Assembly (NCBI RefSeq): GCF_905220365.1
Contig: NC_061128.1
Span: 5,518,001 to 5,582,000 of the forward strand
Origin: Vanessa cardui
Taxonomy: Eukaryota > Arthropoda > Insecta > Lepidoptera > Nymphalidae
Reading direction: 5' to 3'
Length of the DNA stretch: 64,000 nucleotides
The position numbers and the translations under genes are program-made. Below the pieces are notes generated by a model. It did no database searches. It was given only the letters and a program-made list of their open reading frames with translations, and was not told the DNA's origin. Position 1 is the stretch's first letter; each line of letters starts with the position of its first letter. Shown one piece after another: positions 1 to 12,400 of the stretch.

Positions 1-2350
1 ACGCAATTATAACATTAATATAACCTATATGTCGAAAATTGAATATTAAATTTTTTACTGTTATATAAGTACTCTGTTCGTAATAAAATATACATCTTAA
101 TTTAAGATTTCATCGTACATATAATGAACAATATAACATTTAGTAATTAAAGACAAATACAAAAAACCATTGTTAACAATATATTTTATTTACACTTTAA
201 ATAATTTATTTTAATTAAAACTTGCAAAGATACATAAAACTTTTACTGGGTAATACATTAATTAGCATACAATGAAAATAGCAACGATGATTTGTTTTAC
301 TTATAATGAATAAATTTATTATAGCGAAATATTTTTAACGGGCAACATTATTATTGTATCGATATTCGAAATTCGAAATTATAAAATACGATTGTAGCAC
401 GAAGACTGTCATATTGTTTGGAGCCATTGGTTACGTTGGGGTTGCCCAACCGATTATACTATCGATACACAGCGATGATGACCAATTAAGAAACCTTCGT
501 TGTTGTTATGTAATTTGATGAATAAACAATATTCATGAGCCTTTCAAACAAAAAACTATGAAAGAACGTTACGATATTTTTGCAACATTGGAAATTTAAA
601 TAGAAATTAAAAAAAAAAAAAAAAAACCGAATTAACCGTTAGTCACATACACAACAATAAGTTATGTTTTGATATTCATCATTTATCAAATGTAACGTAA
701 AAGGTTAACGCTTCTACGATATACATACAATAGTAGTAGTAATAGTTTTGTTTGTTAGCGATAGCCGCTGAATCTATCTATTACGTATTTTCAGTGTTAG
801 AAATTCGGGGATCATTCATGAATCTAAATTGAAAGATAAATTCACTTATTGAAATCGGAATAATGATTAGTAGTTGATAAATTGGTTGTTAACGTTTTTT
901 TTTAACAAACAGCAATTGAAAAGTAATAAGTTAAAATAGATAAGGAGTCTTGGAAGATAACAGTAACACAACACAGTCCTTTGAAATTGAACGCTACTAA
1001 TTCTACAATTTTTACATAAATATAAATACATCAGTTTTATCAATTTTAATAACACTCTTGATATGATATCAATATTACATTTAATAACAGGTGTACGAAT
1101 TCGTCATTTTATTCTCATAAACTGAGTATTTACTTACTAAGAATTTCATTTGAAAATATATATATACATATATATTAAAAGATGAAAATTGATAGCATAG
1201 TTTTATATACACGTGAATGATATTCATTCATTACGTATGAAAAATATATTTAATTAAATGTATGTTATCAGTTATATCATATTTAATAATAATATACAAG
1301 GAACAATTAAAAAGAATGATCTAGTACCGACATCCATTACATATTACCGGTCCGTTTGGTCTTTGGAAAACCTTCGTTTAATAAAACGTTCGTAAAAAAT
1401 AGGAAGCTACAGATAACACCTGTTGAAATAAATGTAAGTTATATAAAAAAAGCAGGCCTAAAAATTGGTTTTTTGTTCCAATTTCAAATCTTGATATTTA
1501 AATAATTATTCATCAATGAAAAAAAAAAGTTAAATGAAGCGAACGTGTCAGATCAATGATACAACAAAAAAATAAGATAATGTATTAATGTATGTTTGAA
1601 ACAATACCAATACGTTGATTATTCCATATTGATTTGCATGTACATTGCTATGTACTACATTTAATCATTTAATTACTATGGTATTCAATGCTTATTTATC
1701 TTTATTAATTTTCGTCGAAATTTCTAGAGAAAAAAAAAATAGAACAATTCTCACCTATCGCTAGAGACCTAATGTGCCATATCAATACAAGTTTTCAATA
1801 CTGCATTTAATATATAAGCTACATATGTAATTCACTTTACTGACCTGTAATTTAATTTTTTACAATAACATATAAATTAAACAAAGCTTATTTAAGAAAA
1901 TAAGTAATAAAGCACGAGTGCGATGATTAAATTCTATTTTTGTAATGTGTTAAATTTTAAATGTTATCATTTTTTTGGATATTTCGTATAATAATCATTT
2001 TATAACGTTAATTATTACAGCTTTAAATTTATTAATAAAATCCAATACTTATATTCCCTATGTATTTATTATTTAACATTTTAATTATTTAATGATGTAT
2101 ACGTTAAAAGTTATTAAACCTTACAAATATTTACATAATTATACAGCACAGATCAAAAACAAAACAGAATCGATAATAAAAAATAAATCGAATCAATAAA
2201 AAAAAAGATATATTGCGATTGATTGCATACATTTGTTATTTAGCAACAGATTAGACAGCTCTTAATATTTAACTCTTGTATGTATGTGTTAAATCAATAA
2301 ATATACAGGGGAAATAATGATCGTATTAAAATATTAAAGTACAGTCAGTA
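1..2350. other. AT-rich stretch, probably first intron of the left-edge gene
   Basis: I see no coding exon, RNA gene or recognisable transposon here. Notable items are only an A run at 609-626 and scattered AT-rich simple sequence. If the minus-strand exon at 2359-2650 is real, this stretch is the start of its first intron. Confidence 0.4.
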
Positions 2351-2358
2351 ATACTTAC

Positions 2359-2650
2359 ATAAATCAGTACGAAAGGATATTGGGTCCTTTCAAAACGGTC
2401 GTGTGTACGATAGAATACAAAATAAAATACGCGTGTCAACTTTCGCGTATCGTGTTACGCTCGACGGCGGGCAAACGCGAGTGGTGGCCGCTAGTGCGGC
2501 GGTGCGAACAGCAATGACTGAAGCGAGCTCTTAAACTGACGCGCTTAGTTTACGTCGAACAAGTCACAGCCACCAGTCACTCGTTTGCTTCACTTAATAG
2601 ACGTCACAGCGTAACTTTGCTTGACCAAAATAAAGAACGCCGACTGAACG
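2359..2650 (-). other. Candidate non-coding first exon of a minus-strand gene leaving the left edge
   Basis: A CpG-containing, less AT-rich block stands out from its flanks. On the minus strand it ends at a consensus donor, GTAAGTATT (2358-2350). It contains no minus-strand ATG, so it would be a 5' UTR exon. Arthropod initiator-like TCAGTC (2647-2642) and TCAGTT (2539-2534) occur on that strand, so the start site is uncertain. No coding exon for it is seen between 1 and 2350. The gene body would lie beyond the left edge and its identity is unknown. Confidence 0.45.
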
Positions 2651-2700
2651 ACTCTAGTAGCTGTCGCATTCCTTAATATAAGGGTTTTAGTTGAATTCAC
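2460..2700 (-). promoter_or_regulatory. Promoter-like CpG block upstream of the left-edge gene
   Basis: Dense CpGs (for example CGCGTATCGTGTTACGCTCG and GGCGGGCAAACGCGAG, about 2443-2490), a GACGTCAC half-palindrome at 2600-2607, and initiator-like TCAGT motifs occur within 240 bases of otherwise AT-rich DNA. Orientation is taken from the minus-strand donor at 2358. A divergent promoter is possible. Confidence 0.4.
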
Positions 2701-4769
2701 GTCTTTTTTTTTAATTTAAAACACGGAAAACCGAACGTAAATAACATGGTATAAATTGTAAGGTTGATTATTTTTCTTTTTTATTTCGTTTGTTTTAAGA
2801 TGCGTGACATTGTTTGGCTTGATCGAATTTATCGTTACCATTTAAAAAAAAATAAAAAAATAGACTAGTAGACTAGTCTCGAATCTCGATTTCGATAATG
2901 ACTATTCATCCAAAATCCATTTGTTTATATCATTAATTTGTGTTCTGGAATAATTTTGATAACACTTATTCCAAAATATTTTGACCCTGTAATGTGCACA
3001 TTAATATGTAAAACCATTGTAATAATTATTTTATATGTGAACCAACGTAAATTGGTCTAAATAATGTCCAGTTTGCATTGATACAAGTTGTTAAGTTCAA
3101 GGGTACTGCAAAATAGTGTATAATCAATAGGTAATTGATAAGGTAACACATTGAACAGACTGAACTAGGACAAGACACATGCCTCATTAATCGCCGACAT
3201 TGATAATGTACCGTGTGTACTAAAAATATATATTTATTGCATATTTATTAATATATGTTATGTATTAGATAAGATCTATTTTTCTAGTGTAGTTGGAATG
3301 GCTTAAGTTTAGGTTGTCCTCGATATTGATTTCATGATTTATGATACTAACATATACATATACACTTATTATTCGGACTGCTATTTAATAACGTGTATAT
3401 TTTAAGTTATGTACAGTAAAAAAAGTTTTTTTTTATTAATAATTATATGAAATGTATAATACATATGAAAATTATTCAATTATTATAATTTAAAATTGTG
3501 TAATTAATATTGTAAATTAGCAATGTCAACGTCTTCATTTGAAATGGACTGAACGCGATCGTTTCATTTCAAAAGAGTTTTTTTGTAAACCAAACCCATC
3601 GTTAAATATTATTTTATTATTTGAAAATTTTCGAACGTTTTATGAGGTAGTGCTGTTAAAAGGTATGTATTATTTTTATAATACATGTATATTTTACTAA
3701 AAGAGTTACTACTCAAATACAATAGGGTAGCATAATTTACAAGTATAGGCCTATTTTCATCCAATCAAATATATAGGAGAAACAAATAATATGGATATAA
3801 TTAATGAATATTAAGTCTAGCTTAAATTTGTGTGCACTTGCAGAAGAGTTAAGAAAATATATTATAGATATCAATTGCATGATTGCAGAATACAGACTAT
3901 AACGTATTATATACTGTGGAAATAACTATAATTAAACAAGACGTATTTACACCAGTTAAGATTTCTTTCTTTATCAAGAATACTGCAGACACTATTTTGT
4001 CAATCAATTGACATGACAGACTTATTGGAATTTGGCATATTTGATTATTTTAACAGGTTTCGTTGCTGAAACGTCTAATGCAAAGTTTAAGAGTACATTC
4101 GTTTTCTTTAGTAGTGAATACTTAATTAATACTATTATATTATTTTGTATTTTTGTTTACTATTTGAAATACAGTCATTGGCCTTAAATTACTATACTAA
4201 TTAATTACATTTCAGACGGCATAGTTTGTATAATCAAACAATACTATTTTAATGTCCGTTGCCTAGAGGTAATACGAGTCATGTTTCATAACGAATTTCA
4301 TTCAAAAGACAAGCAGACAAACAATTGTTATATCGACGTGCTTATAAGTAACAAACATTTATTAAGCTATCCTGTGACTCCTGCTACACTACAGATATCT
4401 AACGAAATCAACACTAGACATCGTTTTTCGAACGTTTTCTTGCGCAACCAAACTTTTTAATGAAATGAAATATTACCAAAAATCGTGCTAAAATCTATTA
4501 TAGAAAAATCTTCTAACCTAAAAGCGATCGATTATTATTCTTATGATATCAATTATTGTATAAACATTATAGTATTGAATAACATGATAAAGAACATCCA
4601 AGAATCTGATTTCGAATTCTAATGATTTAAAAGTACTTTATTATTTAATCAATAAAATATATATTTAAATATTTCAAAATAAGGACAACATTTTAAATAA
4701 ATAAAGAAATAGTAAAGATTTTAAGAAGTCACAGACCAAGATTTGCCTTTATTCTTCCTTAGTTCGGTT
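2700..4769. other. Intergenic AT-rich DNA without recognisable genes
   Basis: No open frame with protein-like composition, no tRNA-like boxes and no repeat ends that I recognise. It separates the left promoter block from the retrotransposon fragment. Confidence 0.4.
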
Positions 4770-5713
4770 TCGGATCGGATTCTTCCTTACTTCCTGGTCT
4801 AGAATATTGTACTCAGGTCTGGTCTCCACACTATGAAGTCCACATCAAACGCATCGAAAGGGTTCAAAAGCGTTTCCTATGGCACATTGCATATCAATGT
4901 AATAAGGTGAAACAGTTACCGACATATCATAGTCGGTTAAAATACTTTAAACTAAATAGCTTGCTCAATCGGAGACATTTATTGGACCAGATTTTGCTTC
5001 ACAAAATCGTTAATGGAAATTTAGACTGTCCTAACCTCGTAACAAAAATTAATTTTTATGCGCCGTCAAGGTTTCCTCGTGCGAGTAAATTCCTTTTTCG
5101 ATTCCACGCTCAAAAACGAATTTAGGACAGAATTCTATCATGAGTAGGCTACCTAGACAGTATAACCTACTCATAAAAAATCAAGAAATTGATATTGACG
5201 TTTTTTCAGACAGTCTGCCAAAATTTAAAAGCAAAGTTATAGCTAGTTTTAAATCGCCCAGAATAAATTAATAATTGTAAGTTGAAAATAATAAAATAAA
5301 GATCACATTCCAGTCCTTCAACATCGATCACGTTTATATTGTGTCGTTTACATTCTGTATTACAGTTGTTTGTTTGTTATGTTTGCTATAAAATATATTT
5401 TGTTGTCTAAAAAAAAAAAAAAGTTTCATTTTATTTATTTTTAATTTTCAATTGTTTAGTAATAAGTTGGTAATTTGTTATTGTCTTTTGTAATTTACAT
5501 TTTATATTGTATCATTATTGGTAGTATTTTTTGTTTGTATAATAGAAGTAGAAAAAAAAAAGTTGTATTAGGTTAATAGAAAATATTGTCCTTTTCCATG
5601 CCGTGATAACTTTTAATTGAAACAACACTTAGCTAAAAATGTAATTACCTTTATTTTAAAACTTAAAAATGGTGTATGTTTTGTAAGTTGTCCTTATAAA
5701 TAAATAAATAAAT
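4770..5713 (+). mobile_element. 5'-truncated, decayed non-LTR retrotransposon (reverse transcriptase C-terminal end)
   Basis: In one frame from about 4778 the translation reads LLPGLEYCTQVWSPHYEVHI followed by KRIERVQKRFLWHI. This is the hallmark 'LEYxxxxWxPxxxxxIxxIExVQ+RF' region just after the reverse transcriptase domain in jockey/CR1-type LINEs. The frame stops at 5123-5125, and LINE-like coding continues in a shifted frame to about 5270 (IMSRLPRQYNLLI and KFKSKVIASFKSPRIN), so the copy is frameshifted and dead. The 3' part carries an A run (5409-5422) and a (TAAA)n tail at 5697-5713. Family assignment is inference; the 5' boundary is approximate. Confidence 0.72.
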
Positions 5714-7799
5714 ATTTTAACTAACGTGTGAGTTGCTTCTTAGTTTGAAGCAAATCTTCATATGAGAAAGTACGCTGCTAAAATTCTGGAAAAGACAATA
5801 CAAAAAAGGGATGGAAATATTAAATTCGTCCAAACACGAAAATTACCATCTAACCTTTATTGTGATTTGAGGCGCCATACTAATAATTAAGTATTTTATT
5901 AAGATTCTTTAATGTTTCTTAAAAGATTTCATTGAGTTTGTTTATTATTTGAATTGTTTAAGAAAGAAATTGATGCTCAATAATGTGAATTTGTATTTAA
6001 TAATCTTATTCCTGGTTATTTTATATAGTATGTCAGTAAAATAACGTTTACGTTCATAAATTTTTCTAACGGTTTTCAGCCGACTACTAATATTTATTGT
6101 CAAATATACGACCATACATCCATACATGTGTACGTAGATATATGCCATGTAGTAGATAAAAATAAACATTTTCTCACAAATCATTACGACATTTAAATAA
6201 AAACATTGATATCGTAAAACTTCACAGACCAAATCTAGTAAGTTTGATCGTGGAACTAAAAACGTTCCTTTTCATTCCTACGTAATACGTAGACATTTTG
6301 TACATAATTTCAATAATATTTTTTTACTTTTTCATATATTTTAGTGAAAGGGAACGAATATATTTTAAGTTTTTAACGTATCTGGCTTCCTACGTCATAT
6401 TTCCGTGTAACAAAAAATTGTTATGTTATTTATGTTTGAAATTAAAATATAATCGTTGTTATATTTTGTTGAGTCCTTAATAATATATATAAATACGAAA
6501 TTTAAAATTCCTCTGTATTATTTTAACATTTTACAAGAATGGGAGCATAAAATTATTTCGACTTATACTGTTACATAATTGTTTTTATATGACTAATGGT
6601 CGAATTTCGTGTAAATAAAGGGTTAACTTCGCTGACATCTAATTAATTATTGATCTAATGTTTGCGTTGAGAACTACAACATTTATGTCTTCCATGGCTC
6701 CAAAGCCAATCAATTTATTTAGCCGAAATTATTTAAATATTCTATTATTTTTAGCCCTTATTGGTGTATTTTTCTTAACCCAACCAGCTATTATAACACA
6801 TAACGTAGTTTATATGTACATATATCGATGCACTTACTTACTTTCAGAGATTTTATTTTTATCAATTCTAATACAAATAATTTATAACTAAGTTTTACTA
6901 TTATTTTCATTAGTCATTTGTCTAATCATTAAGATCTCATCATAATATTTTATGTTACATATCTTATATGACGATTTAAAATAGAATCTGAAAAGAATCT
7001 ATTTGAATAAAAACAAATAATAAAATGGAATTGAAGGCCATTATAATGTGTATCAATATAAACACATGCTAATATAAGAATAGTTTTTTGTGAGTGTAAT
7101 TATGTTTACTATCGCATATTGTACATAAGCAGAAAAAAAACCGATTGTTTGAGTATTTTTCCATGAATAATGGAACCGGTATCATATAATACTTAAAATC
7201 TAATAATATAGATCGATCAAAGTATAAATAAATCGCAGTCATCTAAGAGTTAACAATGAAAACACAGATTTTTTTTTCAAAAAAAGAATCTTTGTATCCT
7301 TATGTTGATATTATAAAAAACTACCCTACACATTACATTATAAATGTTAAGTCAATACAAATTGTTAAAAAAATCGTATTGACTATTACAATTTGGTTAA
7401 TGATTTACTGACTTTCCCAGTTAAGTCTAAACCAACTACAGCCCAACACTTGTACTAATGTAGTATTTGCTATATAGACTAATGACATATACCCTGGTAT
7501 AGAGGACTTTAAAGAATAATATAATATATTTAAGTGCAAATAAAGTAATCTCATGGGTGATCATGGGCATAGTATAATAATAAGTAGTAATTAAACAAAA
7601 TTGCTTTTTAATGAAATTGTGAGGACTTTACTGATGTAATTTTATATTTATTATACAGAGTCCCTAGTGTATAAGTGTAACAAATTATTAATTAGTGGTT
7701 CATTTCACAGCTTTGAGACACACAATATAATATTGAACTAGGATAAAATATTGTGTTAATTATTTCTCATTTCACATAATTTTATTAAATTAATCTACC
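5714..7799. other. Intergenic AT-rich DNA without recognisable genes
   Basis: Open frames around 5945-6232, 6298-6480 and 6658-6891 translate to Ile/Tyr/Phe/Leu-rich text with no family resemblance, as expected by chance from this composition. No tRNA-like or repeat structure is recognised. Confidence 0.4.
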
Positions 7800-8215
7800 A
7801 CTGGGAAAGAAGATTCTACCGAAGAACCGAGAAGAACAGGCAAAGGAACTCAGTAATTACTCTCTTCCAACATTTTTGAAGTTCATTTAAAATTTTTAAT
7901 TTTATTTTATTTTACTTTCATCTTGTTACTCTATTTTTAGTTGAAATATTATTGAACTAATAATTTTATTATATCTGGCTTAACATTTGTTGATTTTTAA
8001 GCTATAAATTTAATTGTACTTTGGTGACATACCCCATTATTAAAATAGTGTAAAGGAGTATTGAGTCATGCCGGTTCGCTCGGTAGAATATACTTTCCCA
8101 ACCAGAGGTAGATTTACATTTAATTCAACACTTTAAAATTATGTTTCAAAAGTGCTGTTATGAGTCCACTCTAATTGTGAATAATAAGATTTTTTTAATT
8201 TATTATTCATGTTTT
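7800..8215 (+). mobile_element. Diverged 3' end of a lepidopteran non-LTR retrotransposon
   Basis: CCGAAGAACCGAGAAGAACAG, GGAGTATTGAGTCATGCCGG, CTCGGTAGAATATACTTTCC and TCAAAAGTGCTG occur in the order known to me from an abundant lepidopteran LINE 3' end (…CTTCTCGGTAGAATCTACTTTCC…GATTCAAAAGTGCTT…). The copy is interrupted by AT-rich substitutions and has no coding capacity. The assignment rests on memory of the repeat, and the boundaries are approximate. Confidence 0.5.
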
Positions 8216-8419
8216 AGATTTAAATGTTAAGTAACATATTTGCATGGCATAAAATATATCATGTGCTATTTCTCATATGCTTTTTATGTCTGCAATGAAC
8301 TACTGTATACTATAACAAACTTACCAGCTGTTTTGGTATTACAGCAGCAACAGTTGTTTGGAACAATTTTGGTAGGATATCTGCAATGAAAATGGTAATA
8401 TTAATTCATTTTTTTTTTA

Positions 8420-8566
8420 CAACATCACATACATTACTCTGATCCCAATGTAAGTAGCTGAAGCACTTGTGTTATGGCAATCAGAAGTAACGACGGTACC
8501 ACAAACACCCAGACCCAAGACAACATAGAAAACTAATGGTAATCTACACAGCACTCGACCACGGAG
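8420..8566 (-). repeat. tRNA-derived SINE, minus strand, internally deleted
   Basis: The reverse complement reads CGTGGTCGAGTG, then GTGTAGATTACCATTAGTTT…GGGTCTGGGTGTTTGTGGTACCGTCGTTACTTCTGATT…ACTTACATTGGGATCAGAGTAATGTATGTGATGTTGT, followed by an A tail. It matches the SINE at 45804-46045 over the body. The A-box end joins directly to the body, so about 60 bases including the B box are missing. Confidence 0.75.
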
Positions 8567-9263
8567 TTTGTCAAATTACAATTAATTCCTAAAATAGTAT
8601 ATGACAAATATTTTTAAAATTATATTATAGATAACAAATAAAAAATACATTAAACCTAATTCTTAGGAAAGAAAAGTCAATCGACAACAGTCAGTAACAA
8701 GTATGCTCATGAAAGTAGAAAACGATTCATTAATTATTCAGCACATACAACTGAGATGTTCTCAGGACTCATGCTATGATTACATACATCATATCTTATT
8801 CATTTTTATTTTTAATTATGATCTAATTGGTTTTGGTATTTCAACCAAAAACTATATATAAAAATATATATAGACAATATGAAAATAAAAATATTTAAGT
8901 AACTTTTAAATATTGTCGAATTGTTTGGTTTTTTGTTATTCTGAATATTATAATACAGGGTTATAAGCAATTGTATATTTAGTAAAAAAATCTGAACTGA
9001 TAAAAATAATTATATTTAAAAATAAAAATAAGTTTTTCTTGCAATGTTTCTATATTTTAAGTTACTCAATTAATGATGCAAGAAATGCTTGCTGGATATT
9101 TTTAAAAACTTATATGCAATAAAATTCTTAAAACAATCATAAATATTCAAAGAGTTCTACTACAATTTAATTATAAAAGAGCTAAATAAAATGTAGTAAA
9201 GCGATACTCTATCTATAGGTCTATAATAAAACCATAGTTAAACATGAATATAATCAAATTCTA

Positions 9264-9497
9264 TCCTACTAATATCCTACTAATAATCTAAATGGAAAAG
9301 TTTGTGAGGATGGAAGTATGTATTTTTGTTACTTGTTCATTAAAAAACTGCTCGACGGATTTTGGTGAAATTTTACAGTAATATAGGATATACATCAGAA
9401 TAACACATAGGCTACAATTTATAATGACTTTATGAAACTTAGTCATAATATAACAATACATATAAAGAATCCGTGTGAGGCCGGGGCAGGTCGCTAG
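9264..9497 (+). mobile_element. Helitron-like non-autonomous element
   Basis: Starts TCCTACTAATATCCTACTAA and contains AAGTTTGTGAGGATGGAAGT, ACTGCTCGACGGATTTTGGT and ATACATCAGAATAACACATAG. It ends GAGGCCGGGGCAGGTCGCTAG with T following. The TC start, CTAG end and absence of inverted repeats fit Helitron rules, and this sequence type is one of the commonest repeats in Lepidoptera. It has no coding capacity. The start may be at 9264 or 9275 because TCCTACTAAT is duplicated. Confidence 0.7.
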
Positions 9498-12400
9498 TAA
9501 TTAATAATAAGTCAATTAATTTATTTACATCACTTTAAATTATCAATTTCTAAATCGGTTCTAGAACTTAATTTGTTGATATAACTAATAATGACATAAT
9601 GGATATCATAATTTAAATATTTTCTAAATCTACCTATATTGTAATCTTGACTTTTATTACTTATATTAGTGACACAATAACTTGAGTTTTATTATTTGTA
9701 CCAATTTTTTATTTTCTATTAGTAGTTCTTCTGATAGTAATGCAGTAATCATCAAGTGTGAATGTTCTAGATGAAATTATTAACAGAAAAAAATATTTTA
9801 TATTTAATGTTACTGGAAATAATAAAATAAAAACTACTTTAAATAAATTAATTTTATCTTGAACAATCGGCTAAATATTGTAACTATTTAAATGATTTAT
9901 ATTAGTAACTAATTTGTATAGTTATTAAAAACTCTTTAACACTGATAAAGATTGGTTATATTTAATTAAAAAGACTATTAAAGTTAGTATCTATCAAAGA
10001 GATTACAGATTTAAGGAAATTTGTTTTTATTTGGTGTCCTAATTTATTGATATCAACTTAATATGTAATAATATTGCATAAGTGTTGTTTTGAAATACTT
10101 ATTTACTGATTACAAGATAGTTAAAATAGTATTGTAATTTAATTTAAGAGTTAAACTAAAAGCTACTTTTAAAATTTGGTTATAGCTAAACACTAATATT
10201 AAATATGGTTTCCTATGACTTCCAATAAAATGGGCAATTTCATTTAAAATAAAAACTATAGGCCAGGCTGTCTTAAGCATTCTCTCATTCACTTTAAAAA
10301 TTGATTTATTCAATAAGCTAAGATTTCCTGTTATTGGAAAGGATATTCGATTCATGTTAAAATCAGAATTTTTTAAGCCACGTTAATTACTGTTTTTGTG
10401 CAGATTATTTAAATCTATTGACGTTTTTTACTACCTTTTTTTTCTTTTTACACTTATGCTGTGAAATTAGTTTATAATTATTTAGTATATTATTTTTATT
10501 ATAATTACAGTTGAAACATTCATTAGAAAATCGAATATTTCTTCGTGTATGTATGACTGTGGGCGTGTTCTAGTTACCTACAATTTTGTAGCTTATAACA
10601 AGTGGATACCGATTCAATTTCACTTACCAAAAAAATCTCTGATAATATCACTGCCGTTAATCATCACAGAATAATAAAGTAGATGCTTAGTTGTATCATT
10701 ATTGATGGAAAATTATATTTATACTAATGCAATTCCTGACAACGTTTGTCACCTCTTCATTTATCTTTACTAGATGACTAATTTAGGTTATAAAAATAGC
10801 CGTCAATGACTTAATATCTATTATTTATACGTAATATTTTGAAAATCTCTAACAACATTATTATACATAACAATATTTTTTCACTAAAATTACTTAAAAT
10901 ATAATTTTAAAGGTTCCGAAAAATGCATTTCTATACACCAACTCAACCACTCCACTTCCACTCAGTATTGCCATCTACCAACACCAACCACCAGTTAAGT
11001 AGGGGTAGCCAGTAGCCACAGACAAATTCTAATATTAATACGAAGTAATTACGCTTGCTTAATCTTTATATTTTACATTACAATAATAATGAAAGGTAAT
11101 TTATTTTAAATAAGCAATATAAATGCAATCAAGTGCATAATGGTTATTCGTGTCATTAGGGTATGCATATATTAATTTTTAAATAGGTAGTTATTTTCTT
11201 CCTTTCTTTTCGTAAATAACATTTCCGCAGTTATAAGAGAATTAAAAAGGGATTTTTTTATTTAAAAATGCGAGAAATCGTTTACTTATGTAAGCAATTA
11301 CATTATTTTTTAAGCATATTTTTATAAGTCCAAGAGTAGGTAAAAATAAATTTAAATGTCAATTATTTAAATGAATATCTTGAAAGTATTAATAAGTCAT
11401 ATAAAAAAACAAAACGCACAGATTTTTTTTTCGAGGTTAAAGAACATCACACCAAGTAACGTATTTCATGAACACATGAAAAATATACGTAGCATCTGAA
11501 ACACAATCACACGCTAATGGGAGACTTATCTTTTCAACATTCGTGACTCGAAGTGGTCGGTCTTACAGTCTAATACTGCAATTATATGTTCGTCAGCTGT
11601 CAAAGGAACATCCTTACTCTCAACTTAGTAAATCCTAACGGCTCACGAAGAGAGAAAAGAGAGAAAGAATGTACGAAAAACTTTCCATTCTCATTTTGAC
11701 CACGACTGCAATGACACGATGCTTTACGATTCCATGATAAGGCAAGCAGCGGGAGATTAAACAAATCCTTAGAAATCTTATCGTTTAAAGAAATAGCGAT
11801 ATTCAAAATAAAGGCTCCACAATTTCATGGCGCTGCTTAAATTTTTTTTCTTGGCCGTATTTTTATCGCCCCATACTTGGCTTTGATGAAACTTGTTGTT
11901 AATATATTCAAAGTCCAATCCATTACTTTTGACGTAATCAAGACCTCATAACATATAAAACGCATTTTTCAATCGCCTAAGAGTGTTAACCCCAAAAAGG
12001 TGTTTGATAAAATTATTATGAATGTTACTATTTTTGCGACGAAAGTCGGCATGGAAAAGAATTTTAGATCAATACCTCCCATTATTTTAATTAGGAAACA
12101 ACGTCATCGAACAACCATTTAGCCAAACCTGTTAATGAAAACTTTCAACGTTTTCATTGGTTAATAAGTTTAAAAAAATCCGTATTTTGTTAAGTTTTAT
12201 TTAAGTTAATCAAAAAAGGGACCTTCGATATTTTTATTATCAAGGAATTCTATCTTTTAAATTATATTTTTCTAATAAATTTATATTGGCATTGTTTATT
12301 TATTGTCTAGCACTCCTGGAGCTTCAATCATGGATTATTGTATCGTTCTTATTACGACCGCAGAGACCTTAACTTAGCCATCGGCTGTCCCCCCCATTGC

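Noticed and set aside
4907..5125. 72-codon open frame as a host gene
   Set aside because: The translation upstream in the same frame is the conserved C-terminal end of a non-LTR retrotransposon and the frame is broken.
6658..6891. 77-codon hydrophobic open frame as a small membrane protein
   Set aside because: The hydrophobicity follows from AT-rich codons. There is no splice context or conservation evidence, and many similar chance frames occur in the window.
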